Shown: positions 37,974-47,344, counted from the first letter of the stretch. The stretch is 64,000 nucleotides of DNA from JBBIMP01 sp037444305 (GCA_037444305.1 JBBIMP010000011.1:124001-188000); one strand, 5' to 3'. The notes: generated by a model not told the origin, from the sequence alone. Numbers and translations are program-made.

Positions 37974-40103
37974 ATGTACCTGACGCATCCCCCCAAAAGG
38001 AGCAGACACGCGCTGGTTCTGGCGGCCTGTCTGCTGCTCGGGCTGGCACCGTCGGCGCTCGCCCAGAAGGTGAAGATCACATTCGATGATTTTCACGGCT
38101 TTACCGGCACGGTCGACTACCTCAAGAAGGTTGCCGCGGCCTATCCGGAGATAACGGAACTGAGGGAAATCGGCCGCAGCACTCTCGACCGACCCATCTA
38201 CGTCCTGGTCATTTCCAACATGAGGACGGGCACTACGGTGGACAAGCACGTGGCTCTCAGGAATCCGCGGCAGGAGAACGTGCAGAACGTGACCCCGATG
38301 AAGCCCTACCAGGGAAAGCCCGGACACTGGATCGACGGGGGCACGCACGGCAACGAGTTCACCGGCACCGAGGTCTGCCTCTACATCATCGACAAACTGC
38401 TCGCCGGCTACGGGAGCAATCCCGAAATCACCCGCCTGGTGGACGACAACACCTTCTACATCTGCCCCATGGTGAATCCCGACGGAGTCTACAACAGCGT
38501 CGAGGGGAGCATCTCGCAGCGGCAGAACTGGCAGATAGAGGACACGGACAAGGACGGCAAGGTGAACGAGGACGGGCCCGACGACCTCAATGGCGACGGA
38601 CTGATCACGCAGTTCCGCTACAAGGATCCGGAGGGCCGGTTCGTTCAGCACGACAAGGATCCCAGGGTGATGGTGCGGCTCGAGGCCAACCAAACTACCG
38701 CCAAGGAGCGCTGGTCGGTCATCCAGGAGGACAAGGACAACGATGGCGACGGGCAGCGCGGCGAGGATTCCGGGCGCGGCATAGATGTCAACCGGAATTT
38801 CCCCGAGGGCTGGTTCAGGGACGACGATTCGCAGGGCGGACAGGGCTACTACCCCTCCTCGTCCCCCGAGGCGCACGCGATCCTGGAATTCTTCACCAAC
38901 CACACCAATATCCTCATGGTGCAGTCGTTCCACACGTCGGGGGGATTCACCTACCGGCCCTTTGCGCGCTGGCCGGACAGCAGGATCGATCCCAAGGACC
39001 TCGCGGTCTACGACCGGGTGATGGGGAAGAAGTACCTGGAGCTGATCGGGGATGAGGTGCCGGAAGCCTGGAGAGAGAGAAGGGAAGCGGCTCCCGAACA
39101 GGCGCGGCAGGCCCGGCCGCAGGCCGGCCCCGCGGGACCGCCCCGGGGCTGGCGGCCGCCTTACAACGAAGCGCAGAAGACGCCTTACGGCTACGGCATC
39201 TTCATGGATTGGGCGTACGGCCAGTTCGGAGCCTGGGCCATGAGCACCGAGCTTTGGAATTGGCAGAAGGACACGAAGGGGATCCCGGGCTATGCCGGTG
39301 AAAACGACCGTGCGCTCTGGGAGAGCGCCTACATAACGCACCAGGAGAAGGCTTTCGGGGGGAAACGATTCGTCCCCTGGCAGAAATACGTCCATCCGGA
39401 GCTGGGCGAAGGGGAGATCGGCGGCTGGGTCTCAAAGTACTCCACCGGCAACGCCATTCCCGGGGAAACCCTGATCGGCATCTGCGAAACCCACTGGCAG
39501 TTCGAACTGTTCAAAGCCCTGATGCTGCCCCGGATGGAGATCGCCGATGCGAAGGCAAAAGTGCTGTACACCACCAACAGCGCCGGGACCGCGACGGTGC
39601 AGCAGCAGGGGGACACGATAACGATCAAGAAGGATAGGGACGGAGGCAGGTACAAGATCGTCGAGGTGACCGCCACGATCAAGAACACGGGGCAGCTGGC
39701 GACTCAGGTGGCCCGCGGAGCCCAGCTCGAGGGCAATCGTGAAGACGTGGTCTGGCTCATCGGCGACCGGGACAGGGTGAAGTTCCTGCAGGGCTCGCCC
39801 TGGATGCGGTTGGGCGTGATCGAGGGCACGATGCCGATTCCGGAGCCTCAAGGAAGAACAGCCGAGGCCCCGCAGGCCGGCGCGCCGCGGACGCCCGCAA
39901 CTCCCGCAACGCCGGGCCCCCCCATGATGCCCGGGCCGCAGCGGCCCGGCAGAACCCCCGCCGCCGAACAGGAACTGGTCAAGCAGGACGGCAATTCGCG
40001 GGAGGTCACCTGGGTCGTCGCCGTGGAAGGCGATGCCCCGCTCAAAGTGTTGGTCACGTCGCAGAAGGGCGGGACCAGGGTGCAGGAAATTTCCATTAAA
40101 TAG
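37974..40103 (+). CDS. Secreted M14 zinc carboxypeptidase with Ca-binding-like insert
   Basis: 709 residues. A signal peptide ends near ALAQK (residue 31). Zinc ligands H125 and E128 lie in GGTHGNEFTG and the third in QSFHTSGG. Between them are Asp-rich loops of EF-hand/thrombospondin type (DTDKDGKVNEDG, DKDNDGDGQRGED), followed by GIDVNRNFPEGW, a substrate-binding motif. A proline-rich linker (about 620-660) precedes a short C-terminal beta module. It probably cleaves C-terminal residues from peptides outside the cell. It is 11 bases from a paralogue. Confidence 0.9.
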   Translation: MYLTHPPKRSRHALVLAACLLLGLAPSALAQKVKITFDDFHGFTGTVDYLKKVAAAYPEITELREIGRSTLDRPIYVLVISNMRTGTTVDKHVALRNPRQENVQNVTPMKPYQGKPGHWIDGGTHGNEFTGTEVCLYIIDKLLAGYGSNPEITRLVDDNTFYICPMVNPDGVYNSVEGSISQRQNWQIEDTDKDGKVNEDGPDDLNGDGLITQFRYKDPEGRFVQHDKDPRVMVRLEANQTTAKERWSVIQEDKDNDGDGQRGEDSGRGIDVNRNFPEGWFRDDDSQGGQGYYPSSSPEAHAILEFFTNHTNILMVQSFHTSGGFTYRPFARWPDSRIDPKDLAVYDRVMGKKYLELIGDEVPEAWRERREAAPEQARQARPQAGPAGPPRGWRPPYNEAQKTPYGYGIFMDWAYGQFGAWAMSTELWNWQKDTKGIPGYAGENDRALWESAYITHQEKAFGGKRFVPWQKYVHPELGEGEIGGWVSKYSTGNAIPGETLIGICETHWQFELFKALMLPRMEIADAKAKVLYTTNSAGTATVQQQGDTITIKKDRDGGRYKIVEVTATIKNTGQLATQVARGAQLEGNREDVVWLIGDRDRVKFLQGSPWMRLGVIEGTMPIPEPQGRTAEAPQAGAPRTPATPATPGPPMMPGPQRPGRTPAAEQELVKQDGNSREVTWVVAVEGDAPLKVLVTSQKGGTRVQEISIK

Positions 40104-40113
40104 GGAGGCGGCC

Positions 40114-42000
40114 ATGCACAACAGGATTCTGTATCGAGGTATTTCTCTCCTTGCGTTGGCCGTCGTCGCGCTGACTGCCTTTCATGCGCCCCTGACGGCC
40201 CAGAAGAAACTCCAGACCAGCCCCGGTGGCTATCACGGCGAACTGGATTTCCCCATCAGCTGGAAACGGTACTACTCCTATGCCGAGTGGACCAAGATCA
40301 TGCACGACCTGCAGAAGCAGTACCCGCAGCTGGCCGACATCGCCAGCATCGGCAAGAGTCGTATGGGACGGGACCAGTTCCTCCTGACCATCACTGCCAA
40401 ATCGACGGGCCGCCACGACGAAAAAACGGCCATGTGGGTCGACGGCGCCATCCACGGGAACGAGATCAACGGCATCACCTGCTCGCTCTACCTTGCGTGG
40501 TACCTGCTGACCCGCTATGACTACGACCCCTACGTCCACGAACTGGTCAACACCCGGACCTTCTACATCCTCCCGGGATTGAACGTCGACGGCAACGAGT
40601 CGTATGCGTCCCATCCGAACACCGCCAACAACCCGCGCGAACCTTACCGGCCGCAGGACAACGATGGCGACGGCCTCTACGACGAGGACCAGACCGAGGA
40701 TGTCGACGGCGACGGCGAGCTGTCGATGATGTGGATCGAAGACCCTGCGGGAGACTTCAAGCTCTCGAGCGACAAGCGCAGGTTCATCCCGGTTGCCGAC
40801 AGAAACGAGAGCGTCCAGCGCTTCCGGCGCCTGGGGCCCGAAGGATTCGACAACGACGGCGACGGCAGGATCAACGAGGACGACATCGGCGGCCCTGATC
40901 CGAACCGGAACTTCGCCTACGGCTGGAACCTGCAGGCTGGCTGGCCCTACCCGATGTCCGAGATTGAAACGCGGAACGTTTACGAGTTCCAGCGGAAGCG
41001 ATCCAACATCTTTGCCAGCTTTCACTATCACAACACGGGCAGGCTGATCATGTTCCAGGCTCCCCCCGATACCCGGGGCCGGACGATGACGGCCGAGCAG
41101 AGGCGCGAGCAGGAGGCCCGCGTCGCCGCCCAGCTGGAGCAGATGCGCAAGGCCAACAAGTATGCCCAGCTCTTCAGCCGGGTACCGGCCCCCGAACACC
41201 AGCACGACATGGACACCCAGGTCGCCATCGTCACGCAGGGCACGCGGATCCTGAAGGACTACACGGCGGTCATCGGCGGGCTCAACGGGCAGGCCCACGC
41301 GGCGACCTACTACATGCTCGGCGCCTACTCCTACCTCATGGAGCTCTGGGGGCGGCCGGTGGCCGAGATGGATGTCAACCGCGACGGCTCGGCCGATGAA
41401 AACGAATACCTGCAGTGGGTGGACATAGATCTGACGGGACAGGGCTGGATCGTCCCGCGCAGATTCAACCACCCGGATTTCGGCGACATCTGGATAGGGG
41501 GAACGTCGAAGAAGCACATGGACCGCACCCCGCCCGCACGCTACATGGAGGAAGAGGCGCTGAGGAACACGCTGTTCGTCCTGTACTGCACGAGCCAGTT
41601 TCCCAAGGTGGAGATCGAGAAGGTAACGGTAATCCCTGCTACCGGTGATCTCTTTTGGCTCGACGTGGTGGTGAAAAACGACCGCGTCTACCCGACATCC
41701 TCCGACATGGCCGTGCAACTGAAACTCGACGCGAAGGACAGGCTCGGATTCGCTGCCTCGTCCAACATTTCGCTCGTGGAAACCCCTTCCGGCAGCACGC
41801 GGCTGGATCCCTTCAATCAGCAGTCGACCGCCACGGTCCTGGGGAGTCAGCCGGCGGAATTCCGGCTGAAGGGAAAGGACTCGAAGAGGTTTCGCTCCCT
41901 TGTTAAAATGTCTGGGACCCAGGGATGGGTAGAGTTCACCCTGGAATCGAAGCACGGAGGCAAGGACAAGAAGCGGGTCGCAATCAATATCGGGGACTGA
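40114..42000 (+). CDS. Secreted M14 zinc carboxypeptidase, second paralogue
   Basis: 628 residues from the ATG at 40114 with GGGAGG upstream. Signal peptide ends near LTAQK. Zinc ligands H114 and E117 are in GAIHGNEING. Asp-rich loops (DNDGDGLYDED, DVDGDGELS, DNDGDGRINEDD) lie in the same place as in the upstream paralogue, followed by PDPNRNFAYGW and ASFHYHNTG. A further DVNRDGSADENEY lies near residue 430. The C-terminal 120 residues are a beta-rich module. The pair looks like a tandem duplication that has diverged, probably with different specificity, co-transcribed. Confidence 0.9.
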   Translation: MHNRILYRGISLLALAVVALTAFHAPLTAQKKLQTSPGGYHGELDFPISWKRYYSYAEWTKIMHDLQKQYPQLADIASIGKSRMGRDQFLLTITAKSTGRHDEKTAMWVDGAIHGNEINGITCSLYLAWYLLTRYDYDPYVHELVNTRTFYILPGLNVDGNESYASHPNTANNPREPYRPQDNDGDGLYDEDQTEDVDGDGELSMMWIEDPAGDFKLSSDKRRFIPVADRNESVQRFRRLGPEGFDNDGDGRINEDDIGGPDPNRNFAYGWNLQAGWPYPMSEIETRNVYEFQRKRSNIFASFHYHNTGRLIMFQAPPDTRGRTMTAEQRREQEARVAAQLEQMRKANKYAQLFSRVPAPEHQHDMDTQVAIVTQGTRILKDYTAVIGGLNGQAHAATYYMLGAYSYLMELWGRPVAEMDVNRDGSADENEYLQWVDIDLTGQGWIVPRRFNHPDFGDIWIGGTSKKHMDRTPPARYMEEEALRNTLFVLYCTSQFPKVEIEKVTVIPATGDLFWLDVVVKNDRVYPTSSDMAVQLKLDAKDRLGFAASSNISLVETPSGSTRLDPFNQQSTATVLGSQPAEFRLKGKDSKRFRSLVKMSGTQGWVEFTLESKHGGKDKKRVAINIGD

Positions 42001-42051
42001 GACCATGCAGGGCCCGGTTCTCACGGCACATTGCTACAAAGGAGAGTTCAA

Positions 42052-42516
42052 ATGAAAGGTAATGCCGACGTCATCAACGCGCTCAATGAAGCCTTGAGCG
42101 AGGAACTAACAGCAATCAACCAGTATTTCCTGCATGCCGAGATGTGCGAGTCCTGGGGTTTCGGCAAGCTGTCGGCCTTCATCAAGAAGGAGTCTGTCGA
42201 TGAGATGAAGCATGCCGAGGCGCTCATCGAGCGGATCCTCTTCCTCGAGGGCACGCCCAACATGACGAAGTACCAGCAGATCACGATCGGACAGACCGTT
42301 CCGGAAATGCTCAAGAACGATCTGAACCTCGAAGCCGGCGCCGTGGTCATGTACAACAAGTTCATCGACATCGCCGCCAAGGCGGGCGATAACGGCACGG
42401 CCGAACTTCTGAAGAAGATCCTGAAGGATGAGGAGGGCCACCTGGACGGCCTCGAGGAACTCCTGGACCAGATTGAAAAGATAGGTTTGCAGAACTTCCT
42501 CGCCCTGCAGGTCTGA
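42052..42516 (+). CDS. bfr: Bacterioferritin
   Basis: 154 residues from the ATG at 42052, after GGAGAG. All ferroxidase ligands of bacterioferritin are in place: E18, E51, H54, E94, E127 and H130. The heme-ligating methionine M52 (DEMKH) is also present, so this is a true bacterioferritin. It stores iron as a 24-mer in the cytoplasm and limits Fenton chemistry, complementing rubrerythrin and msrA. A strong hairpin follows the gene. Confidence 0.96.
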   Translation: MKGNADVINALNEALSEELTAINQYFLHAEMCESWGFGKLSAFIKKESVDEMKHAEALIERILFLEGTPNMTKYQQITIGQTVPEMLKNDLNLEAGAVVMYNKFIDIAAKAGDNGTAELLKKILKDEEGHLDGLEELLDQIEKIGLQNFLALQV

Positions 42517-42550
42517 CGCCCGGGCGGTCTCCGCTGCCGGCCGGTTGTTC

Positions 42551-42588
42551 CCGCCACGGAATCCACCCGAGTGTGAATTCCGTGGCGG
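42551..42588. terminator. Strong hairpin after bfr, related to the GCCACGGA repeat
   Basis: CCGCCACGGAAT and ATTCCGTGGCGG are perfect 12-base arms around a 14-base loop that can extend the stem with CAC/GTG. It lies 34 bases after the bfr stop. There is no T-run. The arm is related to the inverted repeat at 48086 and the repeat at 63672. Confidence 0.5.
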
Positions 42589-42885
42589 ACTGATTTCAGA
42601 ACGAGCGATTTGCCGGCTGCGGGCGCATCAGAGAGGTGCATATCCGCGTAACCCCCGCCTGCGTTCTGTATACAGGACCTGGAGGGTACGTTTCCAGTTT
42701 CGCATCGTCAAGAAAATCAACGAGATCTCGGGCAACTCAGGCCTGTCGCAAGCGGTCGGACCGCCCTGAGTGCATTCCGGGGTCAGACATTAATCTGCGT
42801 TCGAATCGAATTCTCCCGCAACCACATTCTCCCGAAGTATTTGTGTCTTAATGAGAACGGGGTTCGGCGGCCCCGCACTCATGAT
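42589..42885. other. Intergenic region without recognisable gene
   Basis: About 300 bases between the bfr hairpin and the sigma-54-like site. Short open frames exist on both strands but none has a ribosome site or protein-like sequence, and I recognise no RNA gene. Confidence 0.4.
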
Positions 42886-42901
42886 GGGCATGCTATTTGC
42901 T
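42886..42901 (+). promoter_or_regulatory. Putative sigma-54 (-24/-12) promoter
   Basis: GGGCAT-GCTAT-TTGCT matches the RpoN consensus TGGCAC-N5-TTGCW, with the invariant GG and GC exactly 12 bases apart. It is about 110 bases upstream of the 45-residue membrane protein. A 6-base hairpin (CAAGCT at 42918, AGCTTG at 42927) lies in the leader. Confidence 0.4.
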
Positions 42902-43012
42902 TAAAGTCACAGTGGCACAAGCTCGAAGCTTGCTCAGACTCTTGATATTCGCCCCATAGCACCTTTGCATTACTGACGCAGTCGGGTAACCGGACATCAG
43001 AGGAGGTTGGCC

Positions 43013-43150
43013 ATGATCGAACTTCTGATCGCCAAAACCTTCTGGCTGACCCTGACCAACATCAGCCTCGGCATAGCCACGCTGGCCGTGCTGGTGGTTG
43101 CGGGGTACAGTCTGATCAGGGATCTGCATGCACGGCCGAAAAGACGCTGA
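43013..43150 (+). CDS. Small single-pass membrane protein (45 residues)
   Basis: The ATG follows an excellent ribosome site, AGGAGG seven bases upstream. The product is MIELLIAKTFWLTLTNISLG, then a hydrophobic stretch IATLAVLVVAGYSL (the two together span one membrane helix, about residues 10-34), then a basic cytoplasmic tail RDLHARPKRR. The positive-inside rule puts the C-terminus in the cytoplasm. I do not recognise a family. It stands alone behind a sigma-54-like site and converges with msrA. Small proteins of this shape often modulate larger membrane complexes. Confidence 0.6.
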   Translation: MIELLIAKTFWLTLTNISLGIATLAVLVVAGYSLIRDLHARPKRR

Positions 43151-43237
43151 ATTTCGGGCAGGGCAGTCGCTTATGGAAGCCGGGAGGACGTTCCCCCGGA
43201 GGAATGGGGATGGGCAAGCGCCGGATCCCATGCGGGA

Positions 43238-43723
43238 TCAGTGCATTCCGCAGCTTTTTCCGCCCTGCTTTTGGAGATACTGCTGGTGATATTCTTCAGC
43301 CCCGTAGAACTCCGCCGCAGGTTTGATCTCTGTGACGATCGGTGCCCGGTAGCGGTCCGAATCCTGCAGAGCTTCCCTTGATTTCCTTGCGGCCGCCTCC
43401 TGCTGCGTGTCGTGGAAGAAGATGGCAGACCTGTATTGAGTGCCGACGTCCGGCCCCTGACGGTTCAAGGTCGTGGGGTCATGGATCCGCCAGAAAACCT
43501 CCAGGAGAGTTTCGTAGGAGACCTTTTCGGGATCGTATTCCAGGCGAACTGCTTCCGCATGCCCCGTGTTCCCGGTGCACACCTCCTCGTAGCCGGGATC
43601 CGCTGTTGTTCCGCCCGTGTAGCCCGCCGTGGTGGAAACCACGCCCTCGACCTCCCGAAAAGCCGCCTCCACGCCCCAGAAGCACCCTGCGGCGAAAGTC
43701 GCCGTCTTCGTTCGTATTTCCAT
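43238..43723 (-). CDS. msrA: Peptide methionine sulfoxide reductase MsrA
   Basis: 161 residues from the second of two adjacent ATGs (43723), with AAGGAGG six bases upstream. Catalytic C14 lies in AAGCFWGVEAAF. GYTGG, GHAEAVRLEYDP and FWRIHDPTT are all conserved. A single resolving cysteine lies near the C-terminus in GGKSCGMH. It reduces the S-epimer of methionine sulfoxide with thioredoxin; trxB is encoded 4.5 kb away. No MsrB domain is attached. Confidence 0.95.
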   Translation of the reverse strand: MEIRTKTATFAAGCFWGVEAAFREVEGVVSTTAGYTGGTTADPGYEEVCTGNTGHAEAVRLEYDPEKVSYETLLEVFWRIHDPTTLNRQGPDVGTQYRSAIFFHDTQQEAAARKSREALQDSDRYRAPIVTEIKPAAEFYGAEEYHQQYLQKQGGKSCGMH

Positions 43724-43985
43724 CATGAACCTCCTTCCGTCAGAACCCACCTGGTCATAAAGGATAGCACGCCGCAATCACCGGACGGCACGGCCGCCAG
43801 GGATCCGCGCACCAAAAACCCAATGAAACATGGGTGCGGCGGGATTCGGACCGAGACGACCGAGGAGCAAGACCCCTTGCGCAGGTGCACGCGACAGGTT
43901 AGAAATACACGGTGTTGCACAACCACATTTGCCTTCCCTGAGCCTTCCGGATTGCGGGAAGTCGATTCAATGAGAGGATCTGGGC

Positions 43986-46637
43986 ATGAGTGATCTGAAA
44001 CAAACCGTGTTCCACAGCCGACACCAGGCCCTGGGCGCCAAAATGGCCCCGTTTGCCGGCTGGGAAATGCCGATTCAATACGAAGAAGGAATCGTCGCCG
44101 AACATCTCGCCACACGCAGATTCTCGGGGCTTTTCGACGTGTCCCACATGGGCCGATTTGTGATACGCGGCCCGAATGCCCGGCCGTTTCTGCAGTACGT
44201 CCTCACTAATAACGCGGAGTCGCTGGATTCTTCAGAAACCGGCGCCCAGTACACTTTTATCCCGAATGCCGCCGGAGGGGCCATCGACGATGCTTACCTT
44301 TATCGGTTTACGGAAGACGAATATACGCTGGTCGTCAACGCATCCAACCGGCAGAAGGACTGGGACCATTTTCAGGAGGTCATCCGCGGCTTCGAGGACG
44401 TCGAATTGACCGACCGGACCCACGAAATCGTCATGCTCGCCCTGCAGGGCCCGTCGTCGCGATCGCTGCTGGAAGGGATGATCGAGAGCGGAAGCCTCCC
44501 GTCGCCGATGCGCAATGCCGTGAGCACGGTGCAGATCGGCGGCTTGCCGGTCACGCTTGCGCGCACGGGCTACACAGGGGAGCCGATCTGCTTCGAGCTG
44601 TTCGCCAGCAGCGAATCAGGCCCCGCACTGTGGGACCTACTCGTGGACAAGGGGGCCACGCCCGTAGGGCTCGGCGCCAGGGATTCGCTCCGCCTGGAGG
44701 CGGGATTGCCTCTCTATGGGCACGAACTGGGCACGGATCCCGAAGGGCGGGAAATACCCATCATGGCCTGCCCGCTCTCGAAGTTCGCCGTAAGCTTTTC
44801 GCCGCTGAAAGGCGACTTTATCGGTCGGGAGGCGCTCGCAAAGCAGCACCGGGCCCTCGAAAGGATAATTGAACAGGACTACTCCCGAATCGCCGATCTT
44901 CCCCGGCGGTTCTACCCGGTGGCGCTCCTGGGCAGGGGCATTGCCAGGCAGGGCGCGCGGATTGGAAAGAACGGGAAGCAGGTCGGTTTTGTCGGCAGCG
45001 GCACGATGGTCCCGTACTGGATCTGGGAGGGCCAGGGGCTGGCCTCGCGACTGACCGACAAACACGATATGCGGTCCATATGCCTGGCCTACCTGGACAG
45101 CGACACCATCGAGGATGACAGGCTTCAGGTGGAAGTGCGCGGCCGGGAGATCGAGGCCGCGGTCGTCAAATGCCACCTGCGGAGCGAGGCTCCGCCCTAC
45201 GCGCGGGCCATTCTCTACGAACCACAGGCGCCGGCCAGGGAGATTCCCCGCCTGGACAACAGGACCCGGGCGCTCGACCTCCTGGAGAAGGCCATTGCCA
45301 ATACCAAATGGCGCCAGGAGGAGTGCATCAACCTCATCCCCTCCGAGATGAGCACGTCGCCGATGACACGTCTGCTGTCGATTCTGGATCCGTCGTTCCG
45401 CTACGCGGAGCACAAAGACATCAAGGCCTTCTGCGATCAGGAGATCTTCTACTACCAGGGCACCGACTTCATCGCGGAGGTCGAGAAGCTGCTCGGGAAT
45501 GAAATTCGCCGGTTCCTCGGCTGCCGGTGGGTGGAGCTGCGTGCCATCAGCGGGCAGATGGCGAACACGGCTGTTTTCAGCGCTATGGCGGACTACATCA
45601 ACCGGGCGGACCGCAGGTGCGAGCCGCGCCGCATCCGCAAGGTCATGAACCACTACCTGGGGAGGGGAGGCCACCTGAGCGCCCAGCCCATGGGAGCACT
45701 GCGCGACTATGTGGCGCGCGATCCACACACCGAGAGGCCCGCAGTGGTGGCGTTCCCGGTGCGGCCGGAAAATCCCTACAAGGTGGACGTGCCCGCCACG
45801 CAGGCCCTGATCGAGGAGCACCGGCCGGAGTTGATCATCTTCGGAAAGAGCATGGTGCTGCACAAGGAACCCGTTGCCGAGGTCTGCCGCTTTTTGGCCG
45901 AGCAGCGCCTCGATTCGGTGGTCATGTACGACATGGCCCACGTTCTGGGTCTTGCCGGACCGCACTTTCAGGAGCCGTTCCGCGAGGGGGCTCACGTCGT
46001 CACCGGGTCGACGCACAAGACGTTCTTCGGCACGCAGCGGGGGGTGATTGGAAGCAACTACAACGAACACGAAGCCCACTTCGAGCTCTGGGAAGCCGTG
46101 CGGCGCAGGGTGTTCCCCGGCTCGGTCTCGAACCATCACCTCGGCACGCTGCTCGGCCTGCTGATGGCGGCCTACGAGCTCAATCATTTCAAGGATGAGT
46201 ACCAGGCTGGCGTCATCGCCAACGCCAAGGCGTTCGCACGGGCGCTGCACGACTGTGGCCTGAAGGTCGCGGGTGATCCGGGCATCGGCTTTACCGAGAC
46301 CCACCAGGTGGTGGTGGAGATCGGCTATGGACGGGGGGCCGAGATCGCGCGCCGGCTGGAAGAGAACAACATCATCTGCAACTACCAGGCGCTGCCGGAC
46401 GAGGAAGGATTCACGGCGGCGGGCGCTCTCCGGCTGGGTGTGGCGGAGATGACCCGCTTCGGGATGGGGGGGGCCGACTTCCGGGAGCTGGCGCCGCTGA
46501 TGTGCGCCGTCGTCAAGGGCGGAGCCAAAGTGGTGGAAGAGGTCAAAGCGCTGCGCAGCCGGTTCCGGGAACTCCGGTTCTGCTTCAAGGACGGGGATTT
46601 CGATCCTCTGATACAGAGGCTGCACCGCTGCCTGTAA
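43986..46637 (+). CDS. Fusion of glycine cleavage T-protein and serine hydroxymethyltransferase
   Basis: 883 residues. Residues about 1-400 are an aminomethyltransferase (GcvT): FAGWEMPIQYEEGIVAEH, FDVSHMGRF, LARTGYTGE and GLGARDSLRLEAG. After a short linker, about 425-883 is a serine hydroxymethyltransferase with the PLP lysine at 678 in TGSTHKTFFGTQRG. Both enzymes produce or use methylene-tetrahydrofolate, so the fusion would join glycine cleavage directly to serine synthesis. In the SHMT part the sequence diverges from standard GlyA (for example LRAISGQMANTAVF). No gcvH or gcvP is nearby. Confidence 0.9.
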   Translation: MSDLKQTVFHSRHQALGAKMAPFAGWEMPIQYEEGIVAEHLATRRFSGLFDVSHMGRFVIRGPNARPFLQYVLTNNAESLDSSETGAQYTFIPNAAGGAIDDAYLYRFTEDEYTLVVNASNRQKDWDHFQEVIRGFEDVELTDRTHEIVMLALQGPSSRSLLEGMIESGSLPSPMRNAVSTVQIGGLPVTLARTGYTGEPICFELFASSESGPALWDLLVDKGATPVGLGARDSLRLEAGLPLYGHELGTDPEGREIPIMACPLSKFAVSFSPLKGDFIGREALAKQHRALERIIEQDYSRIADLPRRFYPVALLGRGIARQGARIGKNGKQVGFVGSGTMVPYWIWEGQGLASRLTDKHDMRSICLAYLDSDTIEDDRLQVEVRGREIEAAVVKCHLRSEAPPYARAILYEPQAPAREIPRLDNRTRALDLLEKAIANTKWRQEECINLIPSEMSTSPMTRLLSILDPSFRYAEHKDIKAFCDQEIFYYQGTDFIAEVEKLLGNEIRRFLGCRWVELRAISGQMANTAVFSAMADYINRADRRCEPRRIRKVMNHYLGRGGHLSAQPMGALRDYVARDPHTERPAVVAFPVRPENPYKVDVPATQALIEEHRPELIIFGKSMVLHKEPVAEVCRFLAEQRLDSVVMYDMAHVLGLAGPHFQEPFREGAHVVTGSTHKTFFGTQRGVIGSNYNEHEAHFELWEAVRRRVFPGSVSNHHLGTLLGLLMAAYELNHFKDEYQAGVIANAKAFARALHDCGLKVAGDPGIGFTETHQVVVEIGYGRGAEIARRLEENNIICNYQALPDEEGFTAAGALRLGVAEMTRFGMGGADFRELAPLMCAVVKGGAKVVEEVKALRSRFRELRFCFKDGDFDPLIQRLHRCL

Positions 46638-46680
46638 CCGGATGTAAATGAAGGAGGTAACGGCCGGGGAGCGGACGGTC

Positions 46681-47136
46681 TCAAACGCCCGGAATTTCGT
46701 CTCCCGACCGGTTCACACTGGAGCCGCCCAGCGAATCCCCGCGGCCGCCGATGCCCTCTCTGGACGCACCGGTGCCGCCAAGCGTGTTCAGCCGCACCAG
46801 GTGAATTGTGACCCCGACTCCGACGAGCAACAGGAGCAGCCGAATTGCAGTCGAAGTGAAAACCGCAAATCCCGTGTAGGCCAGCGTTATCCAGAGCAGC
46901 AGGAGAGTCCCGATCTTCGCGCTCAGGGGAATCGCCCTTTTCTCCCGGTAGTTGGTGATGTAGCGTCCGAACCACCTGTGGTTGACCAGCCAGCGGTACA
47001 GGCGCTCCGAACTTCTCAGAAAGCAGGCGGCCGCCAGCAGCAGGAATGGCGTTGTCGGGAGCAGCGGGAGAAAAATTCCCGCCGTGGCCAGACCGACGGA
47101 TGTGATTCCGGCAATGATGAAAAACGCCTTGCGCAC
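46681..47136 (-). CDS. YbaN/DUF454 family inner-membrane protein
   Basis: 151 residues. The N-terminus GLATAGIFLPLLPTTPFLLL and the loop CFLRSSERLYRWLVNHRWFG are the DUF454 signature (the family of E. coli YbaN). Four hydrophobic segments can be drawn: about 3-18, 20-40, 75-90 and 92-113. The last 35 residues are glycine- and serine-rich and polar. Function unknown. It converges on the GcvT-SHMT gene. Confidence 0.85.
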   Translation of the reverse strand: MRKAFFIIAGITSVGLATAGIFLPLLPTTPFLLLAAACFLRSSERLYRWLVNHRWFGRYITNYREKRAIPLSAKIGTLLLLWITLAYTGFAVFTSTAIRLLLLLVGVGVTIHLVRLNTLGGTGASREGIGGRGDSLGGSSVNRSGDEIPGV

Positions 47137-47344
47137 AAATTCTCCGGTCTTTTCTCGGGAGTGAAATGATACCTAAATTTTCCAGCGGGTGCGCTGGAAA
47201 CTGCGCCGAAACACCCGGACAGGAAGGCGTATTAATGGGTAGTCGTCCCGCGGCGGGCCGGGGAAGCTGCCTGCGGCCTTGAGAAACGGCGCAAAGCAGG
47301 GCAGGATTATTCCATGTCTTTGATTTGCACGATAGAGGAGTTAC

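Noticed and set aside
40096..42024. A 642-codon open frame on the minus strand
   Set aside because: Antisense to the second M14 peptidase; its runs of V, D and H mirror the opposite-strand codons.
42913..42932. Second sigma-54-like word (TGGCAC then TTGC)
   Set aside because: GG and GC are 18 bases apart instead of 12, so it does not fit RpoN promoters; the hairpin explains the symmetry.
44637..46625. A 662-codon open frame on the minus strand
   Set aside because: Antisense shadow of the GcvT-SHMT gene; no motif or ribosome site.
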